A stretch of DNA of 62,000 nucleotides from Symbiodinium natans (lineage: Eukaryota; Sar; Dinophyceae; Suessiales; Symbiodiniaceae), in the NCBI GenBank assembly GCA_905221605.1, contig CAJNDS010002313.1, positions 195,001 through 257,000 of the forward strand. The letters are read 5' to 3'. The stretch's first letter is position 1. The number at the start of each line of letters is the position of its first letter. This document shows positions 43,546-56,112 of this stretch, piece after piece. The position numbers and the translations under genes are program-made. Below the pieces are notes generated by a model. It was not told the DNA's origin, ran no database searches, and saw only the letters and a list, made by a program, of their open reading frames with translations.

Positions 43546-44962
43546 CTTGAGCAACCTGTTAGAGGCCTGGATGCACAAAACAGGCTTCTGTAGAGGTGGC
43601 CTGTGACCAGGCCTTGGGCGCCAGAGGGGGCCTGTCGGGAGCACTGCTACTTAGGATTGTTGGAGTGGGCGTATCTGTGTGGCGCAAGACAGAGAGCCCC
43701 CGGTCCTCCCCATGGGTCGGGATGTTGACTTCCGAGTGGCCTCTGTTGTTCACATCTTCCTGCAATCCAGATGCGGTATGAAATCTTAGAGCTGCCAGTC
43801 GGCCTTTGTGGGGATGCTTGTGAAGCCAATCTGTCTGAGTTTCATCACGTGATCCAGACGAACCTTTGCAAAACTTCGAGTTCGTGATGTCCTTCAAAAA
43901 TAATTCCTAACGGGTGCCGCACGGATGTTGAAGTCTCGCAGTTCGGTCTTCCGGGGAGAGGTATGCAGTGTCCATTCGACATTGAGGCCATCACATGCCC
44001 TTGCTGGACCTCACCGCAGGCCTCCGGTTCGGAAATGCGGCTTGAATTTGGGCCTCGGCTGCTGACAGCCTTTCCTGCGTTTCGGGCTTTGCTTGTGTCA
44101 ACCTCATTCCCCGACTTTTCTCTTCATCAGTTCTATTCTGGGAAGGGTTGGGCGATTCCGGTGCAAGGTGCTCTTCTGGGCGGGGGCCGAAAGCAAGTTT
44201 TCTTAGCCGCAACCTCAACTGTCCGCTCAGGCTCCAAGACAACCTCTCCAGCGAACCTAGATGACCTAAGATGACCTAAGTTCGAAGGCTTCAGAAACCC
44301 GCGGCTGGGTTTGGTTCGTGAGCTTGGAAAGGACGAGGTATCCTGGAAGAGATGGGGGGCTAAGGCCAGAAGCCTGACCGACCCTCCTGCCAACAGCCTG
44401 GACCAGTCCGAAACCCAAAGCCCCACCCCGTGAATGGCAGATGCGGCGGTGGCCCGAATCGCCGAGCTTGAGTTGCCTCTCGGATTATTTCCTGGGAGAT
44501 TCGGGGGATGGGCGGATCGGGTGCGCCCTAAAGCCTTCAACCCGTCCGTGCCAGTTCGTGCACCTGCGACAGCCAAAACCCGCCGTGCATTTTCGGTTGG
44601 AATGCCGAGCTTTGATGTCAAGGGCTGGATGATTTTGGACGGGACTGTTGGGCAAGAAGGTCCGAGGCCCTGGTTGGAGTCGGAGTTCAAGGTCCAGGGC
44701 CTTGAGACCCAAACCCCCGTGCATCTTCAAGTTCACCGCAACCCTCACCTGCGCTTGCTAGTGTGAGAGTCGATACCCCGTCTCGTTCGGATCCCGACAA
44801 CATTCAGAAGTCCTGCAGCCTTACGCCTTAATCCCGGATGCCTGAGCCCGAACTTGTGTGCCCTGAAGCGCTGGAGGCAGCACCTGACCAACACGGCACG
44901 GAGGCTCTCAAGAAGGGAAAGGGCTGCGGACCTTAGGGCTTTGGGGGTCCTGAGGGCCTTTG

Positions 44963-45057
44963 GTGGGATGTTTGTTGCCCCTTTTACTAACAGGGAGCAC
45001 AATCGGGGGTACTAGAAACCTTATTCAGGACTGTTAGTATAAGGGGGAACATCCCAA
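44963..45057. mobile_element. Short inverted-repeat element (MITE-like), copy 1
   Basis: The right end reads GGACTGTTAGTATAAGGGGG then AACATCCCAA and matches the ends of the copies at 55.6 and 59.2 kb. The left end (GGGATGTTTGTTGCCCCTTT, then TACTAACAG) is its inverted counterpart with a small insertion. It is about 95 bases long and non-coding. Confidence 0.65.
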
Positions 45058-46340
45058 GCCTTAGGGCTTCAGTCAAGAAGCCTTTCCTGGTTCTTGTGTG
45101 GCTCTGGGCCCCCCCAGCCTCGGCCCTGACCCTGGAGTGAGCTTGATCGCTGTATGCCTTGCTTGCTATCACGTTCCCGTCCGAGGCACACACGGGAAGC
45201 AGTGTGCTCAAGACAACAAACATCCAGACTTGCGCTGTGGCCTAACCGGCTACTGGGACAGATGCAAGGCCTGTAAACAAAAAATGTGAAGCACGCAGGA
45301 TCCAAAGCCGCAGAGCAAGCTCCAAATGTTCAAACATGCCCCCTGTGACGTGTGCCTCGAACTCCGTCGGTAATAAGCACCTCAGCAATGACGAGCCCTG
45401 CATGCTTCTGAACCAACCCTTCGACTGGAGCATGCCGGCATGCTCTCGGAAGACCAAGAAATCCAAAATCCTCAGCACGCAAACCCAAGATTGCTGCAAG
45501 GTTCGCGCGCCTGGCCATTTTGAACGAGCGGCCGACGACTGTGATCTCAGGCCGAAGGGCTCATTTTGGAGCCTAGATTTCAAGATGCAGGATGTCGGAG
45601 CATGGGCCTTGCATAGGCCTGAACCTTCAAAGTTTTTGGGGTCTTAGGGTTGCACAAGAAGCATCGGAGTTGAGCTGCGGAAGGGCACTTGTGTTTTTGG
45701 TGCCTGTAGGTTTGTGTTGGGCCCTGACTCTGGCCTGTGTGTAGCGCTTACTAGATTGCTACCAGTTTTGGGGCCCCAGTATGCCGATCGGAACAAGCGG
45801 ACACCGGACCAACTGGGAACACGGCGCGGTGTCTCACTGCGCACTGTTGTGAGGCATCCATTTGCTGAATGTCACGTTGTTCGGTGATTCGTGGGTCGCA
45901 GGCTCTGTTCTGTTTCCGGAAAACGACTTTGTTTGGCACGCATCGGCTTGTCTATAGTTGCTCTATGCTCAGGCATTGATGCTCTGGGCGTCGGGTGATC
46001 TGGTAGCATGGACGTTCTTATCGTGCTCTGGCCGTCCGACGTTAGAACGAAAGTTGACGAAAGTACACGAAGTCGAAAACGCGGGGGCATGAGAGCGCTG
46101 TGGGACCAACTAGTGAGAACACGACCCCCCGAATGCAGGCCGTGTCCAGGAGAGGACAGAGCAGCTTGATGCATGAGCCTCACAGTGGAGCAGAGCTGTT
46201 GTGAACCGGTTTTTATCGGGTTGAGGGCTTAACTTGCGTTGTTTTGACCGGGCCGGGCTGTTGATTCTGAAGTGGCGTCGAGGGTTTCAGCCAACTCTTG
46301 CTTCTCAAAGCAGGTTCCCGAAGCTTGCAAATCTTACAAT

Positions 46341-46494
46341 ACCCTAAACCCTAAACCCTGGCCCTAAACCCTAAACCCTAAACCCTAAACCCTAAACCCT
46401 AAACCCTAAACCCTAAACCCTAAACCCTAAACCCTAAACCCTTAACCCTTAACCCTTAACCCTTAACCCTAAACCCTAAACCCTAAACCCTAAA
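46341..46494. repeat. Interstitial telomere-type repeat (CCCTAAA orientation)
   Basis: About twenty CCCTAAA units with a sub-block of CCCTTAA variants near 46440-46465. This is the longest telomere-type block in the window. Confidence 0.92.
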
Positions 46495-46597
46495 CAGGCG
46501 TAACAGCATGTGCCCTAAGCTGCCACGCCTCAAGGTCCTCTGCCCTCTACTGCAAGTTCTGCTCGAAACACGTCCAACACCCACACCCTGCCCCACA

Positions 46598-46629
46598 GGG
46601 TTTAGGGTTTAGGGTTTAGGGTTTAGGGA
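46598..46629. repeat. Interstitial telomere-type repeat (TTTAGGG orientation)
   Basis: Four TTTAGGG units in the opposite orientation to the block about 100 bases upstream. The pair can form a long hairpin. Confidence 0.9.
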
Positions 46630-47595
46630 ACATTTTAGACTCTTCTGTCTGCTCCTTGTGAACTCACAACTGGACGAGTCGTGACAGTTGACACCTTGCC
46701 GGGAAAAATTGAAGGGTGCGCAGGCTGGTGCAGGCCCATGAGGCGTGCGATCTTGGAGGTATCACTTTTTGCGGGATGCGTTCGGTTTGGGATGTTATGT
46801 TGTGTTGTGAGCAAGTAGCGCCGAGTTTCCCGCCCCGCGGGCGTCCGGCCCAATCGCGCAGTGCAAGGGGGCAAAGATACCCTCAAGTCGTCCCAGGTAG
46901 GATGATCAGCCCACAGAACCGACCATGCTCCGGACGTAACCCAGTAGTTGCGCAGCATGTGCACTTCTCAGGGTCATGTTCTAAAGCCTGCCCTCTCTGG
47001 TTCTCAGCAGCCGGACCGCATGGTGCCTCATTCCGAAAGGAGAACAACCCTACAGAACCTCCTAAACCCCCGGATGTCGCCGCCCTCTCCGCTGAGCGAT
47101 GCAGCAGTTGGAGGTGCGGATGCTGCTGAGAGGCCGGATAGCAGCAGCTAAGGGTTGGGGACTTCGGGGGCAGGGATGCCTACGGTTTCGACAGGGTTCG
47201 GCGTTAGAGCAACTAGAGCATCCTTGAGCCTGCCCCAAATGTGCCTCAAGCCTCAGGGTTCCAGGACAAACAGCCCATTCACGGTCAAAAGCCACCCCAA
47301 GTAACCCCACAAGCATCTCCAGGACCTACGCAACCCTCCGGCCCGAAAGCTCAAAGAACAAGCCCGAAAACCCCAAAAGCCACCTGCCCCTTGAGCCCCC
47401 AGGCGAGGAAGCTGGGCTGAGTCCTCCGCGACGTACTTCAGCCGCCAGAAGCCCTCCCCTCAAGACATCGTGGACTGGGCTGCAAGCAGGTTTCAGGTTC
47501 AGGACTTGGAGGCAACACGCTTGCGGCCCGAAGCAGGCTCAAATCTTGGGCCTGCAGCCCTGAACCCGATACAAGCCCTGTAGAGGGATGTGCTG

Positions 47596-50500
47596 ATGTT
47601 TGGGCTGGGGATTCTAACCGCCCGAAGCAACAGTGCCGTCGAGGAGCGGGTGCGCACGGAGTTCCGGCAGCTCTGCGTGCGGCACTATGGCTCCCTGATA
47701 GGGGCCTGGAAGGCCATGAACTTGGAGGGTTGGGATCGGAGTTTGAAAAAGGCCTGGACTTCCCCCCCGAACCCTAACGGTGTTTAGGGCTTTAGGGGTA
47801 TAGGGGTTTTAGGGCTTTAGGGGCTTAGGGGTTTAGTCTTTTCTGGGTCTTCCCAGGCCATGGATGTGAACAGCGACGGGCGCTTGAGCTACTTCGAGTT
47901 CCTGCGGGCCTGCAAGCACATGCAGGTGAGCAACGCGCGGGCAGTGTGGTCGGCCTTGGGCCGGTCGGGCCGCCGGGCCGAACCGATTCTTCACCCCCCG
48001 AAGAGTAAGAGGTCGTAACGATGATGGTGTTGAACGATTGTGGGCTGTAGGTGGCTCTAAGCTGTCGATGTGCAGTTGTCAGGCTTTGGGCCTTGACAGC
48101 AATGAATTGTAGGCAGCATCTTTGACGTTACCGTTCGGCCACGCCTCGTATCCCCTCTACTTGTCCTGCATGCGCGACAAGGCCCTCGAATCCAAGGCTA
48201 AACATGCATACACCCTCATTCTTTCCCTCTTCTTGTAATCCTGGGCATTGACTCGGAGAGTAGGAGCCAGCAGGCAACAACCTCAGGCCTCCAGGCCTCA
48301 GGCCTCAAGGCCGTAGTCACTGTGGTCGCAGCCAAATTGCGCTCCAGGCTTCGTGAGCCTGCAGGAGCTGGACCCCGTTCTGGCGCAGCAACTGGGTGTT
48401 CTGGCGACGAAGCTCTGGTCCCCGGACCAAAAACAGCATGTTTTTGGTCCCCGGACCAAAAATCAGCATGTTGTCCAGGGCAAAAAAGCTCTTGTTCTTT
48501 GTTCCCAGAGCCAGCAGTCAAGGTCCCTGTGTGGATCCGTGGAAGAGGCCTGGCGACATTGCTTCAACCGCGCTTCGCGCCTGCGGGTCAGCCGAGACGA
48601 CTTCGTTCAGGCTTGCGAGGGTCTGGGCTTCAAGCACGGCGAGGCTTGTTTCACGGAACTTTGCTCGGAGAAGGCGCGCACAGGCATGAGCCGCAAGGAG
48701 TTCGGCTTTCTGCACACTTGGATGGGACGGGGACCCGACCGTGGCTTCATTGACCCACCGCCCTCTCGCTGGGAGAAGGAGCGAAGGCCCTGGACCCCCC
48801 CGCAACCTGTGCTCAAGAAGTTCGAGCGACGCAAGAAGTTCAAGGATTGCCTGCTCAGGTCCTACGGTGACTCGGCTAAGGCAATTTGGCAAGTGCTCCC
48901 TCGCATACTTTATAGAATGGCGGGGATAGTGCAAGCTATGTAAGTGTGGGCCACTAGCTCTGAAGGACCCAATCAGAGCCAGGAAACTTTGTCCGCGCGT
49001 GGCGCGAGGGATTGGATCGGGACCACAACGACAAGCTGGACTACCACGAGCCTTGACTGGCACATGCATCGATGTCAAGTATTTGTGTTGTGTGATGTGG
49101 GTTTCGGGCTTTCCGGGGTTCTCTAAGCTTTGGGACTTCAGTATTTCTCGCAGTGGGCCGATTGACCTTGGCTTATTCTGGCATGTGCAAGGCCAGAGGA
49201 TGCTTGTGTGACAAAGCCTGCAGCAGAAGACACGGGTCTTCGATTCCCTTACGCAAAGCCAAGCTAGACAAGTGGCACAATACCCTCAACCACGATACCT
49301 AAGCCCCACCTAGAGAAGTGAAGTAGGATCTGCTCAGGAGTTCAGCGCGGCCGTCAAGGCTCTTCTTTCATTTCTTAGTTCTTGGTACAAGGGGGCACTC
49401 TTCGGATCTAGATGTCGGGCAGAAACAAGGCTTCAGCAGCTTAACTTCGAGGAATGGAGTAAGCGCCTTGAGGGTCCGTCTTAGAGCTGACGCCATCCCA
49501 GTCCTCGATTCAGAACGGCAAGCCCTGGGCCCAGCGCCCAAGCAGCTTTGTAAAGTCTGTCAAGCCTTGAAACGTTAGCTCCAGCTGCTCAATATGCAGC
49601 CTTTGGCCTGGTTGCCTCCATACACATATATATATATACACATTCATAAACAAATACATAATTTGTATATATATATATATATATATGTGTGTATATATGG
49701 TTTTACATGTATTTTTGATACAGTAAAGTTGTTGAAGACTCCGAGCCTCAAACCACCCGAAGCCGGCAGGACGTGGGATACCCTGGGAATCCTCGGGAGC
49801 TCTGGGAGGAGCTGGACGCGAACCACAACGGCTACGTCAGCCTCTGGGAGACCCCCCCCCCTTTGTTCTCTCCTCTGCTTTGGGGGGCCACATGGGAACC
49901 TGATTAGGGATTGTAGTAATTAGGGGGGAACTAGACTCCTTACTAAGGGCTTGTTACTATAAGGGTGATGCCAAGGTGCCTGTGCTTCACGCAGCAAAAG
50001 AGTACATCTTGTGATCTGTGCTTGGATATGCGCTTGGAGCTCGGCTTCACAGCTTGTGCTTTTGCTTGTGCGTTCCACCCCTTGATTGTGTTTTCTCTTC
50101 CGTGGAGTGTTGGTTGAATTTTGTGTTTTTTTTTTGTGTGTGTGTGTATGTTTTTTTTTTTTGTGTGTGTGAGGCTGGGTTCACTTTGCAAGATGAGAGT
50201 GCCTTTGGCTTTCTCCTGTCTTTTCCATCTCATCCCCTCAACACCCAAAGCTGTGAAAGCATCCCGATCTTCAGCATAAGAGTTTTGCACGTTGGCTTTC
50301 AAGGCTTTGGGGTAGCTTCGGTTCGAGTCTGGGGTTTGGGTTTCTTTAACATCGAGGAAGTGAAGCTGCAGGGTGTCAAAAGGGTGGTTTGGCTGGGTAG
50401 GTTTTGGGTGAAGGGCTCCGTCTTTGAAGGAGCTGGATCAGCCGACAGCGGAGCTTCTGAAGGCTGGGTTGCAAAAAGCCTCGTGAATAACTACTGAGTG

Positions 50501-53500
50501 TCGGACGCAAGATAAATTTTCGACAGTGAGGTCAGAAGAGGAGTGCAGGTGGTGTGTGGCCTGCAGGGCACGTGTGCCAGCTACATAAGTGGCAAAACGC
50601 GGCCCTCAGGCGTGAGCTCTCCCGTGCAAAACCCTTGGCCGCCCCAAAGAAGTCTTGAAGTCCTCGAATGCGCGGTTCTATGCGGCAGTGAGACGAAACC
50701 ATCCAAAAACCCAAGTTGGGAGGCCTTCGTGGATTCGGCCCTTGCTTCTGCCGGCACTTGGAGGCTTTGTTGTGTCGTTTGCGGCCTTGGGGGGGGAAGG
50801 GTTGAAAGGGAACGGTCTCGAGGCTTCATGGGTTTGGGAGGGTGTGAAATATAGTGGGTGGGTCAAGCGAAGTCTCCTAGATCTTCCTGCTAATTGGGAG
50901 GTTCAGGGTTTTGGTGTTCAGGGTTGGGACCGTCCTCAAAAGCCACTGAGTCACTTGGGGGCTTGGGGTTGAGGGTTGCCTGAGCGCCAAACTCAATCCG
51001 TTGAGTCCAGGGCATCTTAAAAAAACCTACAAATCGATGCTGGGTCTCTCTGGGAGGGTTAGAGTGCAGGGTCCGCAATCATGCAACAGGCCTAGGGTCT
51101 TTTGAGGGGAGCAACATGCCAAAGCAAAAACCAATGTGTGTTTTTCTGGAGGGGTGCAACCACATTTTCGCTGTCTCCTGTGCGTCCGTCCGTGACCCTA
51201 ACGCTATCCCCACCCAACCTCCCTTCCTGCATCCATGCTGGAGAGTGCGGCAGCTGATATTAGTGTTCGTAAACGGACCTCCTGAACTTGTTCCTGCAGT
51301 GCGGCTGGTCTGCTTGGTGGGTGGAAACAGGGCTATGGCGAAATCGCTTCAGGTCTTTCTGGTCGGAGCTGCTGGACATCCGGTGCGACGACCGCGTGCG
51401 GCTGGCAGAGTTTCGCGACGCCTGCACCTTGTGTCTTGGCGACGGCTTGATGAACCCTGGGTTGAGGGCTTTTGCCTTCCACCCTCAACCCGAGTCCTTG
51501 AAACATGTGGATCATCGTTCCCTGCCCAGGGGTTCCTCCAGCTATGCGGTTGGCAAAAAGCCCGCATTCGTCGAGTTCGGGTTTTCATGTGGGCTGTCTG
51601 TACGACAGGGACTGTCAGTGGGAAAAAGGCTTCAAGTAGTTTGTAAATTGAGGGAGCCCCACTCCTCTCGCCCATGTTTAGACAACCGAGGATTGCTTTC
51701 GACGGGGATGTGGACACTTTGTCCCTGGCCAGAAGAGTGGCCTGTTGGGTGGGGTAGGGTAACCTAAAAAGATGTGCATCCGTAAGCACATGAGCGCCCA
51801 GTCGGTGTCATCATGGATTCTGGTGAGCCTAAATGCGCTGAGGGCCTTAAGGGCCCAAACCCACTAGAGGTGCGCCACCCAAGCATGAACCTCGCAGGTT
51901 CGAGCTCTTGGACACGGACAAGACCAGGTACTTGACCTGGGCCACGACCTCGTGGCTTTCCAGTGCCGAGCTTGACGAGGAGGAGGAGGATCAGGAGGAA
52001 GCGGGACCTGGGTGCACCCTACGCAGGTTATTTTTTTCCCTCCTGGGGGGTTTCTACTAGCTACTAGCCGTGGCTGTTGAGGAGGGGGGCGGTACGGTCG
52101 CTCGATGTAGCTGCTGCTTCCAAAGTTGTGTGGCTAGCTTTGACTTGGGTATCGCATTCATCTCAGAAACAGAAGAGTGCCTTGTGCTAGGTTGCCGACA
52201 TATGGAGGAGGTTGAGGGTTTGAGTTGTGGCAGCTGTGGCAGCAAAGCGACCGCCGCAGGATGAATACCCTGACTTCATGAAACCTACGAAGGTGGGGAC
52301 GTCCGTCCGGAGCAGTTGGGCTTCAGAAAATTTTCCGCTTCCCGAAGGGGGTTGCGGGGGGTCAGCTCTAAAGTCAAACAGGCCCCATTGGCTCGGGATG
52401 ATTCGAGGGTGAACCAGGGCGAAGGAACGACCGTCAGAGCCAGGGCGGCTCAGGAATTGAAGAGATACCACCGAGAGCTTGTGGCTTCTAGCTTGGTCTT
52501 ATGCATCTTGTACCCCAGCCTTGAACCCTAAACACAGCACTCTGATGTGTGTTGTGAGACGGCGGCAACATCCCGGGACTGTGCCTATACTTCGGACGTT
52601 CCCTCTCAGTGCAACAGCCTTGAAAAGGCAAAGCATGGAAGAGTAGTCAGAGAGTACAAACGGAAACCCGCCACCCCTGCTGCAGTCCCAGCGCCGGCTT
52701 GCTCACAACAAGGCCGGGAAGAACCCTTGGCTGCGCCGCATGAGCGCAGGGAGTTAGAGCAGCTCACTTACGGAGTTGGCGGACGGCTTCTTGTTGCTTT
52801 TCGGGTAGTTGGAGCGATGGGAGCTTTATGGACTGAACAGGCTCAGCGACAATTCCTGGCGCCTGAGTTCTTCTACTGAGTACCTTACGGGTGCTTCTCT
52901 TTCTCAATCCCTGTCCAACCTTGGGCGTTGTGCGAGGCCCGGGACCATCGTGTTCGCGTGAAAAGGTTTGAAGGCCGGGCGCGAGGGGCACCTCGTGCGC
53001 AACAAGAGCTTAACCCACGCTGAACTAAACCACCCCCCTCATTCAACCCATTCTCAAGCCCAAACCTCCAAAGACTTGAGTACGGCGAGGAGTCTAGGGT
53101 TCGGAGTTGCGGGTATTCCGGTTGCAATGGCCTGGCACTTGATGGCTGCAGCGCCAGAGTGGCAAGAGTTGTGGTGTTGTCTGAGGACCTTTCAGCTCAT
53201 GCCTGTGCCTGGCTTTGCCTTACATGTGACATTCCTGTAACATCATGTAAGCAATGCTGAGGAGATCCCTGGCAGCCACACCGCGGCGGGGACCACGATC
53301 TACGCGAACAGGAGCACGCTGCATACACCGGCTCCGGAGCCCGCGCCACCGGCCTCGGACAATTTACAGCGCAGCTTAGGGTTCGGATTGACTTTTCTGG
53401 AGGTGTCTTCGAGGGTGAGACAAGAGCGCCAGCCCAAACTTTCAGCCCCAAAGCGCCACTCTCTGGAGCAGGTGGAGCCTCAACAAGCCCGGGCCTCACC

Positions 53501-53723
53501 TGGAGCTTCACCTAAACCCCTTACCTCGCCCTGTCTGAGCGTGAGCGCTTGGACCCCAAGCTCTCCAAAAGCCCCCCCAGCTCCTCAGGCAGTTGGCGCC
53601 CAGCAGCTCGGCCCCGGGTCTGGCGCAGGCGAGTGTGTTCGTCTGGGGGCTCAGTACCTCTTCTTTGAGACGGGTCTATGCATGATTTATGACACAGAGA
53701 ACGGGGCTAGAGCAGCCAAGTGA
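47596..53723 (+). CDS. Multi-exon EF-hand protein (partial splice model)
   Basis: Likely a calcium-binding protein with several EF-hand-type units. Exons I can support: 47596-47712, 47857-47968, 48348-48411, 48523-48866, 48983-49047, 49338-49358, 49770-49847, 51353-51430, 51898-51990 (approximate end), 52260-52292 and 53262-53723. Loops seen are 'DVNSDGRLSYFEF', 'FVSLQELDP', 'DRDHNDKLDYHEF', 'DANHNGYVSLWE', 'DIRCDDRVRLAEF' and 'DTDKTRYLTW'. Only some keep all calcium-binding oxygens. Phases agree from the first to the seventh exon and at several later joins. An exon is missing between 49847 and 51353, where the phase fails. Donors are GC, GT and GA, and acceptors are AG|G. The tail is acidic (EEEEDQEE), then 'DEYPDFMKPTK', then Pro/Ala-rich. 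The start at 47596 is tentative; an earlier exon may lie at about 47010-47150. Confidence 0.7.
49622..49700. repeat. TA/CATA microsatellite
   Basis: TATATATA tracts with CA interruptions (CACATATATATATATACAC and a longer TA run at about 49665-49685). It lies in an intron of the EF-hand gene model. Confidence 0.85.
49880..49976. mobile_element. Degenerate short inverted-repeat element, possible copy 2
   Basis: The right end CTTGTTACTATAAGGGTGAT then GCCAAG resembles the right end of the MITE-like family, and an internal GATTAGGGATTGTAGTAATT also fits loosely. The left end is poor. It lies inside the EF-hand gene model, just after exon 49770-49847. Confidence 0.35.
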
Positions 53724-55597
53724 GTGTGCATGAGTCCATTGCTAATTTGTCTGTTTACCTCCATATTCGTCGGGTGCAGGGTTGAGGACGTATAGGGTTC
53801 TAGGCCTTTGGCTTGTTAATGCGGCGACACTGAGTTGTCGGAGAGGGGGAGAGAGCACTACGAGGTAATTTTGGGCTTTGGGGTTCGGGCCTAGACATCG
53901 CGCCCTGAACGATCCCCAAGACTCAACGACAAAGCACACACTTTGTACATGTGGCTACTGCGCCCGAAGAAGGCTGGGTAAACACAGTTTCATGACAAGA
54001 GATGCAGATTTTGATCTTCTCGGATTCGGAAGTGTCTAGGGCGGTGTCGGGTCAGGGCCGCCGAAGCTCCGAAGCTTTTGTCAGAGGAGGGTAGGATTCA
54101 GGGCCCCCAGTGGGGGAGTTGTAACCGGGCTCAAGAATCACACAGATCGGCTAGAAGCAGGGCTTGGAGCTGAGTCTAGGAGTCCAGGAGGCGCCTCAGT
54201 GAAACGAGGGCTTGGGGTCCCCACCGAAGCTGAGCCAGAGTCCCCGGCTTTGCCAAGACCAACCAGAGCATAAGCTCGCAATCCGCGTGGACGGCGACGG
54301 CGGCGGGCACAGCGACGGTGGGTGGCCGGGCGGAAGATGGCTCTCGGGGCCCTGAAGAAGCTTCAGGGCTTTTGGGGCCCAGGATTTCCTAGGCAAAAAC
54401 GAGCCCTGCGTCCCGGACCAGCTTGCACTCCCAGAGGTGCCTCGACGAGCCGACTGATCCCGGCATCAGGGCACGCGCCCACGGCTGAGGACCTGCCACA
54501 GCTGCTCCGGCTCTGGATAGTCTGGGTTTTTTTGGGTTCAAGGTTTCTGCGGGTTCAGTTTAGGTCATAGGGTGAGATTTTGAGGAATGTGAGGGATGGG
54601 GGCATGTAGGACTCAGTGTCTGAGGGTGTCAGAGCTGCTTTGCAAGACCTGCAGGGTGTTGTGGGGTTCATTGGCGTTCGGGTTTGGTGTTGGCGGTTGT
54701 CGGTGTGAGGCTCGTGTTTCTGTCTAAGGGTTCACGTTTGCGGCTTATGGTTCCGTGTTTCTGGATCAAGGTGGCTACTCATCGCAGAAGGTCGAGCGAG
54801 GACGCCCTGCGGGGAATGGGTCGAGGGAGGGTGCGGAAGGACTCACTGCAACGAAGTGCCTTCCGGACCAACGTGTTAAAATCCCGCATCTTTCTCTTGT
54901 TGATCCCTTCAGCCAGACATCCTGACTGCTGTTGGTTTCCCTTCCCGGAATGCTCCCTCAAAGAAACATAAGAAACCTGGACAAGACTGAGCCGCCAGTG
55001 CCGCAATAGTGTGGCAAGCGTACAGAGACTGTGTGGCGCTAGTTTTGCACAAGCCCGAGCGCAGGGGTGGGCCCACTGCGAGAGGGAGCTATTTGTTGCT
55101 TTTGCTCCTCGTGAGGCACGAAGCCCGCCCCCGACCCCGGTAGGCTCCGGTAGGCTGCAAGCACCCTGATTCGCAAAGACAGCTCTCTGAAGGATCCCGG
55201 CGCCGCCCCCGAAGAGTGACCTGAGCTTCCCGCTGAAGCCGCAGGAGCCAGGCAAAGGAGGCACCCGGTGGGCTTTCTCAAGTTCAGAAGTTTCGGAGCT
55301 CAGCGATGTGTTACAAAAAGGGTGTCTGGCATTTGGCGTTGAGGGTTGTCGGGGGGCTTCGGTCTGCCTGAGAGACTTTTTTGTTTGTTGTTTTTTTGTT
55401 TTGAGGGGGGGGGGGGGGCTTTCGGCTGACGAGACGCACCGGCATAGCCTCAAGGGCGGCTCATCGGACAGAGTCAACTGACCCAGAACCAGCATACGAC
55501 GGAGCCGCGCAACCCCGGGAGGCAACAGGTCCACCGCCGAGACCTACATCGCAGGATCATGGCGAAGATGGGAAGTCCATACGAGCACACATATGAC
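53724..55597. other. Unassigned DNA
   Basis: No recognised gene. A frame at about 54256-54320 reads 'LAIRVDGDGGGHSDG', which is loosely EF-loop-like, but it lies past the stop of the EF-hand model and may be chance. A poly-G run sits at about 55406-55419. Confidence 0.4.
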
Positions 55598-55686
55598 TGG
55601 GGATGTTCCCCCTCACACTAACAGTCCTTAATAGGGATTATACGATTAATTATTAGGGACTGTCAGTATAAGGGGGAACATCCCAA
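55598..55686. mobile_element. Short inverted-repeat element (MITE-like), copy 3
   Basis: The best-preserved copy. It begins TGGGGATGTTCCCCCTCACA and ends with the inverted counterpart GTATAAGGGGGAACATCCCA. The arms are about 33 bases, with an AT-rich centre of about 25 bases. It is about 89 bases long in all and has no coding capacity. Confidence 0.85.
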
Positions 55687-56110
55687 TATATGATGCCTGG
55701 CCGCCCGCAGCAAGAAAGGCACCATCGGCCGCGCACACCAGGGCGGCCACCCGACCATTCTCAGCGCCAGAGGGAGCAAGGAAGAAGGGCGCGCGTCCAC
55801 CGCGCTTGCAATCACCCAACCCGCAAAGGAAAGACGGCGCCGGCAGGGGCAAACGCAACAGCGACGGGCACAGCACTGAGACTCCGACAAGCATGGAGGG
55901 GCAATGCAGCTGCAGCAGCACGGAGGTTTCAGTTGCGTGGGAACCGGGGAGTTATTTTCGAGGAGGTTCCAAGAGTTTTTGGTTTTCTCGCGGTGTGGAG
56001 GGGGAGGTTCTCAGTGATGCCCGAGCCTGGCGCTTTACCGGGAACTTTGTGTTTCGCATGCTATGCACGTCCGTGCAGTTTTCTTTGGGAGAAAGAGAGA
56101 GAGGATGAGG
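55687..56110. other. Unassigned DNA, possible WD40-like fragment on the minus strand
   Basis: The minus strand reads 'GRVAALVCAADGAFLAAGGQ' (about 55697-55756), which has the rhythm of a WD40 repeat blade. It stops where the inverted-repeat element begins. The plus strand is also open here, so the call is weak. Confidence 0.2.
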
Positions 56111-56112
56111 CT

